Positions 8,954-16,530 of a stretch of DNA of 64,000 nt are shown here, piece after piece. Positions within the stretch are counted from its first letter, which is position 1, and each line of letters begins with the position of its first letter. The stretch is taken from the NCBI RefSeq assembly GCF_014203425.1, contig NZ_JACHJC010000001.1:248001-312000 (forward strand). Direction: 5' to 3'. The notes beneath the pieces are model-generated. The model made no database searches and was not told the origin of the DNA. It worked only from the letters and a program-made list of their open reading frames with translations. A program made the translations under genes and the position numbers. Source of the stretch: Micromonospora echinospora. GTDB taxonomy: Bacteria; Actinomycetota; Actinomycetes; Mycobacteriales; Micromonosporaceae.

Positions 8954-9229
8954 TCAGGCCAGGCCCTGGTCGATGACGTAGTCGGCGAGGGTGCCGACCG
9001 ACTCGAAGTGGTGCTGCTCCAGCGTGTCCGAGTCGATCACGACGTTCAGCCGGTCCTCGATGTGCATGAGCAGTTCGAGGACGTTCGTGGAGTCCAGCCC
9101 GAGCTCGTCCATCAGCCGGGTCTGCTCGGTCACCTGGACGGATTCGCGGTTCAGCACCGCGACAACGGCGTCGATCATGTGGTCGACGACCGCGGCGCGG
9201 TCGACTGTGGCTTCCGAAGCCATGGTCAT
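8954..9229 (-). CDS. Acyl carrier protein (BtrI-like context)
   Basis: A 91-residue carrier protein. The phosphopantetheine Ser is in ELGLDSTNVLELLMHIED near residue 47. ATG at 9229 has AGGAGG 7 bases upstream; a second ATG two codons in is less well placed. It follows the PLP decarboxylase and ATP-grasp genes, the same trio as butirosin BtrI/BtrK/BtrJ, in which Glu is loaded on the carrier protein and decarboxylated to 4-aminobutyryl-ACP. By analogy it carries an amino acid here; that role is inferred from context. Confidence 0.88.
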   Translation of the reverse strand: MTMASEATVDRAAVVDHMIDAVVAVLNRESVQVTEQTRLMDELGLDSTNVLELLMHIEDRLNVVIDSDTLEQHHFESVGTLADYVIDQGLA

Positions 9230-9264
9230 GGCGGGCCTCCTGTGTGCCGGTCGGGGTTGGGTTG

Positions 9265-10521
9265 TCAGTCGAGGATCTGCGGGCCGAGCAGGTCCTCGAC
9301 GGTGTCGCGGCGGCGGACCAGGCGGGCCCGTCCGCCGTCCACCAGAACCTCGGCCGGGTGGCCGTGGCTGAGGAAGAGCACCGGCGAGGCGCTCGGGCCG
9401 TACGCGCCGGAGCGCAGCACGCCGACCAGGTCGCCCGGCCGCAGCTCGGGCAGATCCACGTTGCGGCCGACGGTGTCGTTCGGCGTGCACAGCGGGCCGG
9501 TGACGTTCCACGGGCCGGCGTCCGTGCCGGCCCGGTTGAGCAGCCGCATCGGGAAGTTGCGTTTGACGTAGGAGCCGATGCCGACGGCCGCCATGTGGTG
9601 GTTCGTGCCGCCGTCGGTGACCGCGAAACGCTCCCGCATCGAACTCTTCACGTACCGCACGCGGGTGACGTAGGTGCCGCACGGCGCGGTCAGGTACCGG
9701 CCGAGCTCCAACAGCAGCCGGGCCCCGGGGTGCGCGGCGTGGAACGCCTCGACCACCGGGTTGAGCAGGTGGGCGACCGCGGCCGGGTCGAGGTCCGGCT
9801 CGCCGGGGAAGTAGGCCACGCCGAGGCCACCGCCCACGTCGACCGCTTCCAGGACGAAGTCCAGCCGCTCGGCGAGTCGCTCGGCCAGGTCGATGATCCG
9901 GCGGGCGTTCTCGGCGATCACCTCGGGATCGAGGATTCGGGTGCCCAGGTAGGCGTGTACGCCCAGGACGCGTACCCCGGGATGGTTCTTGACCAGATCG
10001 GCCTCGTCGAAGAGCTGCTGCTCGTCGATCCCGAACTGGCGCGGTTTGCCGCCCATGGTGAGGCCGGAGCCCTTGACCGCGAAGCTCGGGTTGACCCGCA
10101 GCATCACCGGGGCGATGACGCCTCGCTCCCGGGCCAGCTCGTCGATCACCGCCAGTTCCCCGAACGACTCGCAGACCAGCGCGAAGACGCCCTCGGACAG
10201 GCACGCCTCAAGTTCGGCGCGGCTCTTGCCTGGGCCGAGGAAGATGATGTCGAGCGGGGCCACCCCGGCGGCGAGCGCGGTACGCAGCTCCACCATCGAC
10301 GACACCTCCGCCCGGGCGCCCTGCGAACCGAGCAGGGCGCAGACGGCCACGTTCGGGTTGGCCTTCAGCGAGTAGAAGATCTCCATCGCCGGGTGCAGCC
10401 GCTCGCGCAGCCCCAGGTACTGCCCGCGCAGGCTGTCCCCGTCGTACACGTAGAGGGGCGTGCCGAACCGCTCGGCCAGTTCGGACATCGCCACACCCTG
10501 GATCGTCATCTCTCCGGTCAC
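9265..10521 (-). CDS. PLP-dependent amino acid decarboxylase, fold type III (BtrK-like)
   Basis: A 418-residue enzyme of the diaminopimelate/ornithine decarboxylase family. PLP binds Lys in FYSLKANPNVAV near residue 55. The phosphate-binding glycines are in VDVGGGLGV, and the C-terminal barrel has ELGRYLTAPCG and the active-site Cys region PLCTPNDTVG. GTG at 10521 overlaps the upstream stop as GTGA and has GGAAGG nearby; ATG at 10509 is an alternative but has a poorly spaced ribosome site. Next to an ATP-grasp ligase and a carrier protein it matches BtrK, which decarboxylates glutamyl-ACP, better than a lysine-pathway enzyme. Confidence 0.85.
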   Translation of the reverse strand: MTGEMTIQGVAMSELAERFGTPLYVYDGDSLRGQYLGLRERLHPAMEIFYSLKANPNVAVCALLGSQGARAEVSSMVELRTALAAGVAPLDIIFLGPGKSRAELEACLSEGVFALVCESFGELAVIDELARERGVIAPVMLRVNPSFAVKGSGLTMGGKPRQFGIDEQQLFDEADLVKNHPGVRVLGVHAYLGTRILDPEVIAENARRIIDLAERLAERLDFVLEAVDVGGGLGVAYFPGEPDLDPAAVAHLLNPVVEAFHAAHPGARLLLELGRYLTAPCGTYVTRVRYVKSSMRERFAVTDGGTNHHMAAVGIGSYVKRNFPMRLLNRAGTDAGPWNVTGPLCTPNDTVGRNVDLPELRPGDLVGVLRSGAYGPSASPVLFLSHGHPAEVLVDGGRARLVRRRDTVEDLLGPQILD

Positions 10522-11897
10522 TGTCGTGTTCCTTCCGCCACGGCCGCCAGGCGGCCCGCGATCTCCCCGTCCATCGCCGCCAGCTCGTCGGCCGTCGGCG
10601 CGGTCAGCAGGCCGTACAGCCGGCCGTCCGCAGCTCCCGTGCCTTCTCGCACCAGGGCGTTCACCGTCGAGAAGTTCTGCACCACCATCCCGGCCGCACC
10701 GGCGGCGCTCAGCAGCCACGGCCCGAGCCCGTCCCGGACCTCACCGAAGCGCAGCGGCCGCGCCAGGCGCAGCGGGTACTGCCGGGCCAGCGCGTACCAG
10801 CCCGCCGGCACCAGGTGTTCCTGGAGACCCACCTGGTAGGTCGACATGTTGTGCCGCGCGTTGATCTCCACGACCGGATAGACGCCGCCCTCCGGGTCGA
10901 GCATCGCGTCCACCCCGACCACGCCGTGGTAGCCGTCTCGGGCGAGCCGGGCGCCGAGCACCGCGGCGCTGTGCGTCACGATCGCGAGCTGGCCCTCGGT
11001 CAGCCCGGCCGGCATCCGGTGCCCCTTGTGTACGCCGTTGGCGGTGACCGCCTCCTTGACGAAGTCGAAGTGCACCCCGCCGTCGCGGAACACGGTGAAC
11101 TGGTAGTTGAGGTCGACGGTCTTGGCGACCCACTCCTCGACCAGCAGCGCCAGCCGCTGATCGCCGGAACGGTCGGCCCGGCGACGCAGCGTCCGGTGGA
11201 TCTGGTCCAGGCGCGCCGCGTCCCTGATCAGCAGCAGGCCCTTGCCGGACACCCCGTACGAGTCCTTGAGCACCACCGGCCGCCCGGCCGCGAGCAGGAC
11301 CCGGGCGTGTTCCACCGCCTCGTCCAGGTCCTCGACGGTCTCGCAGATCCAGCCCGCGGACTGGCGCAGCCCCAGCTCGGTGGCGATCCGCCGGCTGTAG
11401 ATCTTGCCGTTGACGGACTTGCAGACGGCCGCCGGCGACCCGGCCAGCGCGACCCCGGTCAGCGCGGCGAGCGCCTCCTCGTCCCCGGAGACCCCGTGCG
11501 GGACGATCGCGGCCGCCCCGGACAGGGCGGACAACCGGGCCAGCAGGGCCGGGCTGTCCAGCGCGTCCTGGGTCACAGTGCGGTGCGGGTCCTGGCGGTC
11601 GGTGATCAGCAGATGCGGCAGTGCCGTCCCGAGCGTCTCCAGATGGGCCAGGTGCTCCGGGTGCGGCCGGTCCTTGAGCACCACGTAGTCGTCCGGACCG
11701 GCCAGCAGCAGGGCGAACTCGTCCATCCGGTTGACCATCGCGTCACCCGCGGTCAGCGCGACGCGGGGCAGGCCCGGCTCGTCACCGCCCCACCGCTGCT
11801 CGACCTCGAAGTTGCCGAGGAACACCAGCGGGATCCGGTCGGTGCCCAGCAACGCCGTCCGCAGCCGTCTGACGAAAGGTTCCTGTGTCGTCGTCAT
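10518..11897 (-). CDS. ATP-grasp ligase (BtrJ-like, amino acid:carrier protein)
   Basis: A 459-residue ATP-grasp enzyme. The nucleotide-binding region shows GRPVVLKDSYGVSGKGLLL near residue 210, and the Mg-binding C-terminal part has VVEINARHNMSTYQVG. The N-terminal third (LVFLGNFEVEQRWGG) is typical of the peptide-ligase-like subgroup that includes BtrJ. BtrJ attaches L-glutamate to an ACP with ATP. The neighbouring decarboxylase (GTGA overlap) and carrier protein support the same job. Which amino acid is used cannot be read from the sequence. Confidence 0.8.
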   Translation of the reverse strand: MTTTQEPFVRRLRTALLGTDRIPLVFLGNFEVEQRWGGDEPGLPRVALTAGDAMVNRMDEFALLLAGPDDYVVLKDRPHPEHLAHLETLGTALPHLLITDRQDPHRTVTQDALDSPALLARLSALSGAAAIVPHGVSGDEEALAALTGVALAGSPAAVCKSVNGKIYSRRIATELGLRQSAGWICETVEDLDEAVEHARVLLAAGRPVVLKDSYGVSGKGLLLIRDAARLDQIHRTLRRRADRSGDQRLALLVEEWVAKTVDLNYQFTVFRDGGVHFDFVKEAVTANGVHKGHRMPAGLTEGQLAIVTHSAAVLGARLARDGYHGVVGVDAMLDPEGGVYPVVEINARHNMSTYQVGLQEHLVPAGWYALARQYPLRLARPLRFGEVRDGLGPWLLSAAGAAGMVVQNFSTVNALVREGTGAADGRLYGLLTAPTADELAAMDGEIAGRLAAVAEGTRQ

Positions 11898-11906
11898 AGC
11901 GTCCTG

Positions 11907-12836
11907 TCAGTGCTCGAAGACCGCGGCGGCGAATGTCGAACCCAGTCCGACCGCGGCCATCAGGTAGCGGTCGCCGGGCCGTAACCGGCCCAGCTCGCGG
12001 GCCGCGACGTAGTTGAGGAAGGAATCGGCGCAGAAGCAGTGGCCGGTGACCGGCATGTTGTCCAGGAACAGGCGCTCCACCGGGATCCCGACATTGCGCG
12101 CCACCCGAACCCAGGACACCCGGTTCACGTTGTGCGGCAACACCACGTCCAGGTCGGCGACGGTGATCCCGGCGCGCGCCACCGCCGCGAGGATCACCTC
12201 GGCGAGCGCGTCCGGATAGCGTTGCTGGAACTCCAGGGACATCTGCGCGGTCAGGGACAGCCCGGCGTTGAACTCGCCGTGGGTGGCCGAGGCGTACGAC
12301 AGCAGCCGGTCGCGCCGGCCCGTGCCGACCAGGACGGCCGCGCAGCCCTCCCCCATCAGCGCGGTGCCGGGGATCATCCGGGCCGACGGGGTGAACGCCT
12401 TCTCACCGACGAAGACCAGGGCCAGCGCGCCGGGCTCGCCGTCCTCGGCGAGCAGCCGGCCGGCCATCTCGACGGCGAGCAGCCCTGAGGCGCAGGCGTG
12501 CTGGGTGACCGCGAAGGCCCGCGCGTGCCGCAGGCCGAGGGCCCGCACCACGTCGTGCAGCGGATCCTCGGGGTACGGTGCGATCGCCTGCAGGGTCCGG
12601 GCCTGCACCACGTACCGGACCTGGGATTCGCGGCCGCGCAGCTCGGACAGTTTCGCCGCGGCGTTGAGCATCAGGTCGGTGATCGTGCCGGTCGGTTCCC
12701 GCAGCACCTCGGCCAGTCCGTAGTACCGGCGGAACATCCGGACCTGCGTGTCGGTCAGTCCCAGCTCCCCGGCCAGCGAGTCGATCGGCACCCGTTCCGG
12801 CGGCAGGTAGGCGGAGACCGCTTCGAGGGCGGTCAC
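11907..12836 (-). CDS. KAS III-like condensing enzyme or acyltransferase with C-H-H residues
   Basis: A 309-residue FabH-fold enzyme. The nucleophile is Cys115 in TQHACASGLLAVEMA and the first His is His235 in LPHNVNRVSW. Aligned by eye to E. coli FabH without gaps after that point, the catalytic Asn of GNTS falls on His266 (VTGHCFCAD), giving a Cys-His-His set more like FabB/FabF. GTG at 12836 overlaps the upstream carrier protein stop as GTGA. It may condense the acyl-ACP made by the FAAL module with the amino-acyl-ACP, or act as an acyltransferase as some KAS III relatives do. The Cys-less homologue at 8115-8948 could be its partner. Confidence 0.82.
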   Translation of the reverse strand: MTALEAVSAYLPPERVPIDSLAGELGLTDTQVRMFRRYYGLAEVLREPTGTITDLMLNAAAKLSELRGRESQVRYVVQARTLQAIAPYPEDPLHDVVRALGLRHARAFAVTQHACASGLLAVEMAGRLLAEDGEPGALALVFVGEKAFTPSARMIPGTALMGEGCAAVLVGTGRRDRLLSYASATHGEFNAGLSLTAQMSLEFQQRYPDALAEVILAAVARAGITVADLDVVLPHNVNRVSWVRVARNVGIPVERLFLDNMPVTGHCFCADSFLNYVAARELGRLRPGDRYLMAAVGLGSTFAAAVFEH

Positions 12837-13105
12837 GTCCCGGCGTCCAGCGGCAGGCCGGACAGGTACTCGGTGAGTGCGTCGATGCTCGGGTGGTCCC
12901 ACACGATCGTCGGTTCCAGGGGCACCCCGAGGTGGTCCTCGATCTCACCGCAGAGCGCGAGCGCGTACACCGAGTCGAGGCCCAGATCGGCCAGGGGCGT
13001 GGCGGTGTCGATGGTGGCCGGGTCCCGGTTGGTGAAATCGGCGACGCGGTCCCGCAGCCACGGACGGAGCTGTCCGGCGGCCCGGTGGTTCGGCAAGATG
13101 GTCAA
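12833..13105 (-). CDS. Acyl carrier protein (FAAL-associated)
   Basis: A 90-residue carrier protein with the phosphopantetheine Ser in DLGLDSVYALALCGEIED near residue 45. The start is TTG at 13105, overlapping the dehydrogenase stop as TTGA, with TAGGAG about 7 bases upstream. It stands beside two long acyl-CoA dehydrogenases and a fatty acyl-AMP ligase, as in enduracidin and ramoplanin clusters, where the ligase loads a fatty acid on the carrier protein and the dehydrogenases introduce double bonds. It is probably the acceptor for the ligase at 16531-18303. Confidence 0.88.
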   Translation of the reverse strand: MTILPNHRAAGQLRPWLRDRVADFTNRDPATIDTATPLADLGLDSVYALALCGEIEDHLGVPLEPTIVWDHPSIDALTEYLSGLPLDAGT

Positions 13106-14808
13106 TTCCGGCTCCTAGGAAGGTCGGGCAGCACGCTGTCGGACAGGTCGAAGGCCCGGCCGGCGGCATACCGGCGGGCGAGCTCCGCGTGAATCGGGCC
13201 GGCCAGCGCGGCCGGCAGCGACCGGGACGTGCCGTCCAGCTCGTCGGCCAGCCGCAGCAGGGCCGCCGTCACCCAGGCCGGGTCGGCCAGGAAGGTTCCG
13301 GGGCGGCGCTGCTCGGCCAGCCAGAGGTTCAGGCAGGTGGCGGCGGTCAGCACCGTGGTGTAGCGGGCGGTCAGGTCGAGCGCCGCCGGGTCGCCGCCGA
13401 TCGCCAGATCAGCCGGACGGAGGCCCAGCGCCGCCGAACGCAGCCGGGCCAGCTCGGCGGTGAAGCGCCGGACCAATCCGCGCAGCCGGTCGTCGCCGGC
13501 CGGCATCGCCTCGGCGGCGGCGAGCAGCTGCGCAGTGAGCGGGTCGCCCGTCGAGGCGATCCGGAGCCGGTCGAACGGCAGGGCCGGAAGATCGGCGTCC
13601 AGGTCGTACAGGGCGGGCGGTGGCTCCTGGCCGGTCGCCCAGGAGCGCCGGGCCAGCCGGGGGAGCTGCGGGAGGACGGTGGCCAGGCAGGCGACCCGGG
13701 CGGCGTGCCCGAACCCCGCCGGCGCCAGGTCGCGTTGCAACTTCTGGAAGATGCCGTACTCGCCGGTGCGCAGGTAGCTCTGCGCGCCGAGCAGCTCACC
13801 GAGCCGGGCCATGGCGCGGATGGACCGGCCGGACACGACGTACTTGACGGCCGAGGCGTACGCGTTGGTGTCCTCGGGCAGCAGGTGCACGGCGCGGGCG
13901 ACGGTGGTGGACAGGCAGTCGGCGATCAGCAGGTCCGTGAACGCCTCGGCCAGTGCGGTACGGACCACCGGCATGGCGCCCACCGGCCGGCCGCGCAGCC
14001 GCCGGTCCGCACCGAACCGCAGCACCGCGCGCAGGCCGGTGTCCAGCACACCCAGCGTCATCGCCGGCAGCCCGGTCCGGGTGAGCTGGAACGAACGCAG
14101 CGCGACCTCCATGGCCGAGCCGAGCGGCCCGAGCGCCACGCCCGCGTCGACCGGGCACCGGTCCAGCTCGATCCCGCCGAGCTGCACCCCGCGCATCCCG
14201 CTGCTGGGGAACCGCGGCAGATACCGCAGCGCGCCCGGCGGCAGCGTGTCCTTCTCCACGAACAACTGGGTGTGGCTGCGGCCACCGGCCGCGTCCGAGG
14301 TGCGACTGAAGATCACCATCGCGCTGCACCGCTGCGCGTTGGTGACCACCTCCTTGCGGCCGCTGAGCAGCAGCTCGCCCGGCCGCCCCGGGTCGGCCCG
14401 GAAGTCCACCCGGGCGAAGTCGTTGCCGTGTGCCAGCTCGTGGTAGACGGACGCCACCCGCCGGCCGGAGAGCAGCAGCTCCGCCAGCCGTCGCTGCTGG
14501 GCATCGTCGCCGCCGGCCCACACGTTGACCGAGGCGATGAACGAGCTGGCGCCGTAACCGAGGCCCAGGCAGGGGTCCCGCCGGAACACCGAGCGCATCA
14601 TCCGGATCAGCCGGTCCAGGCCGGCCATCCGGCCGCCCCGAGCGACCGGCACGAACTCGGCGTTGAGTCCGAAGTCGTCGAGCATCCGCTCACCGTCGGC
14701 GAACATCTCCTGCCGCTCGTCGGCCGCCAGCACGGCCCGGTTCCCGAGAGGGTTCGCCGGGTCCCACGGATCACCGAAGCGGCTCTCCAGCTCCCGCACG
14801 GTGCTCAT
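13102..14808 (-). CDS. Long acyl-CoA dehydrogenase family protein, catalytic acid not seen
   Basis: A 568-residue protein, about 170 residues longer than normal acyl-CoA dehydrogenases because of a C-terminal helical extension. The dehydrogenase core starts near SRFGDPWDP and includes MRGVQLGGIELD and a substrate loop. Where active enzymes carry EGT(S) and its sister carries DGST, this one has AGFGHAARVA, with no acid. It may therefore be the structural half of a heteromer with the next gene. ATG at 14808 overlaps the upstream stop (ATGA). Confidence 0.8.
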   Translation of the reverse strand: MSTVRELESRFGDPWDPANPLGNRAVLAADERQEMFADGERMLDDFGLNAEFVPVARGGRMAGLDRLIRMMRSVFRRDPCLGLGYGASSFIASVNVWAGGDDAQQRRLAELLLSGRRVASVYHELAHGNDFARVDFRADPGRPGELLLSGRKEVVTNAQRCSAMVIFSRTSDAAGGRSHTQLFVEKDTLPPGALRYLPRFPSSGMRGVQLGGIELDRCPVDAGVALGPLGSAMEVALRSFQLTRTGLPAMTLGVLDTGLRAVLRFGADRRLRGRPVGAMPVVRTALAEAFTDLLIADCLSTTVARAVHLLPEDTNAYASAVKYVVSGRSIRAMARLGELLGAQSYLRTGEYGIFQKLQRDLAPAGFGHAARVACLATVLPQLPRLARRSWATGQEPPPALYDLDADLPALPFDRLRIASTGDPLTAQLLAAAEAMPAGDDRLRGLVRRFTAELARLRSAALGLRPADLAIGGDPAALDLTARYTTVLTAATCLNLWLAEQRRPGTFLADPAWVTAALLRLADELDGTSRSLPAALAGPIHAELARRYAAGRAFDLSDSVLPDLPRSRN

Positions 14809-16529
14809 CACGCCTCCTCGGCGCCGTCGAGGTCGAGCACCGAGGGGCGACGGCCCGGGACGAGGACCGCGTACACCCGGTCGTAGCTCTCGGGATGGTC
14901 CGGCGCGACGCCGAGGCGGTGCAGCACCCAGGTCAGCGCCGCGTCGAGCCACAGCCCGTCCGCCCACAGCGGGTCGGCGCCGGCGTGCTCGTGGTTGTGC
15001 AGCCACAGGTGCACCGCGCTCGCGCCGGCCACACACAGCTCGTACCGGTGGGCCAGGTCGTAGGCGGCGGGTTCCACGTCGTGCGGCCGTGGGCGGTACC
15101 CGGCGAGCTCGGTGTGCAGCAGTTCGGTAGCGGCCAGGAGCGCCTCGGCCCGGGCCGCCGGGCCGCCGGCCGCGCGGACGGCCGGCACCGCAGCGGCCAG
15201 CCCGCGCAACGGCAGGCATCCGCGACCGGCGGCCAGCGAGATCCGGTCCGGGTCCAGTTCGGGCACCGGCACCCGCAGGTCGGCCAGCGACCGTAGCCGG
15301 GCCGCGTCCACCGGGTCACCGGGCCAGCCCCGCGCCAGTTGCGGGAACTGGTTGATCAGCGCGTTGCGGTTGACCGGGGTGCTGCCGTCGAAGATCCCGA
15401 CGATCCGGTGGTCCCGCTCCACCTTCTGGAAGCGTCCGTAATCGGGGATGCCGGTCAGGAAGGCACGGGCGCCGAGTTGCTCGCCGCACCCTGCGATCAG
15501 TTCGTCGGTGAGTGCCGGCACGAAGGCCTTGAGCACCGGGGCGAGCACGCCCAGTTCCTCGGTCTCCGCCGTCGCCGCCCGCGTGACCAGGGCGGTCACC
15601 GCTTCGGCCAGGAACAGCATGGCGTGCAGCCGGCCCACCCCGCGCCGCAGGTACGGCACGTCGGCCAGCCGCCGGCCGTACAGCCGACGGTCGGTCAGGT
15701 ACCGCCGGACCAGCGCCAGGGCGTGGTCGGCCGCACCGAGCGACAACGCGGCGCAGGTGGTACGCGTCAACTGCAGGGCGCGCAGCACCGTCTCCAGGCC
15801 GGTGCCATGCGCACCGACCAGGGCCGCCTCCGGCACCCACGCGTCCTCGAGGACGATCCCGCTGATGTCGGCGCCCCGGATGCCGTGGGTCGACTCCCTG
15901 GGCAGGCACCGGTACGAGTGCGCGGGAAGTTCCCGCTTGTCGGCGAGCAGCACCGTGAAGCCACGTGGCCCGCCGTCCGGGTCGGTCCGCGCCAGCAGGC
16001 ACACCACACCGGCCCGGGTGGCGTTGTTGATCAGCCATTTCGTCCCGGTCACCCGGTATCCGTCGTCGCGCGGGACCGCCGCGACCTCACCGCCGAGCAG
16101 GTCGCTGCCGTGGCCCGGTTCGGTGAGCGCCCAGCAGACGGGCACTCCGGCCAGGATCGTGCCGGCGAGCGCGCGGGCCTGCGCCCGGTCCGCCTCGTCG
16201 CGCGGCGGCCGGGCCCAGACCGAGGCCGCGCCGAGGAACGTCTTGCCGTGTCCGATGGCAGTCGTCAGGTCCCGGCGCGCGATCACCCGCAGGACCTGGA
16301 CCAGGGTGTCGAAGCCGCGCAGTTCACCGCCGTACGCCGCCGGGACGTAGTGCGCCGGCAGGCCGAGCCGGTCCAGGTGCGCGCAGATCTCCGCCGGGAA
16401 CGCCTCGCTCTCGTCGGCGGCGGCGACCCGGGCGTGGTTGAAGACGACGTCGGCGTCGTCCGGATCGCCCAGCCGCTCGTCGAGGTGCCGGGCCACGGTC
16501 GCGGCCAGGGGCAGGGTGGGCGCGGTCAT
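14808..16529 (-). CDS. Long acyl-CoA dehydrogenase family protein, Asp in place of Glu
   Basis: A 573-residue homologue of the next gene downstream, with the same extended C-terminus. It has the FAD/substrate segment CWALTEPGHGSDLLGG and, at the catalytic-base position, FDGSTPVNRNAL, where Asp replaces the usual Glu. Pairs of such enzymes beside a FAAL and an ACP occur in enduracidin and ramoplanin loci and are thought to desaturate ACP-bound fatty acids. The gap to the ligase stop is a single base (16530), so the genes are tightly coupled. Confidence 0.85.
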   Translation of the reverse strand: MTAPTLPLAATVARHLDERLGDPDDADVVFNHARVAAADESEAFPAEICAHLDRLGLPAHYVPAAYGGELRGFDTLVQVLRVIARRDLTTAIGHGKTFLGAASVWARPPRDEADRAQARALAGTILAGVPVCWALTEPGHGSDLLGGEVAAVPRDDGYRVTGTKWLINNATRAGVVCLLARTDPDGGPRGFTVLLADKRELPAHSYRCLPRESTHGIRGADISGIVLEDAWVPEAALVGAHGTGLETVLRALQLTRTTCAALSLGAADHALALVRRYLTDRRLYGRRLADVPYLRRGVGRLHAMLFLAEAVTALVTRAATAETEELGVLAPVLKAFVPALTDELIAGCGEQLGARAFLTGIPDYGRFQKVERDHRIVGIFDGSTPVNRNALINQFPQLARGWPGDPVDAARLRSLADLRVPVPELDPDRISLAAGRGCLPLRGLAAAVPAVRAAGGPAARAEALLAATELLHTELAGYRPRPHDVEPAAYDLAHRYELCVAGASAVHLWLHNHEHAGADPLWADGLWLDAALTWVLHRLGVAPDHPESYDRVYAVLVPGRRPSVLDLDGAEEA

Positions 16530-16530
16530 C

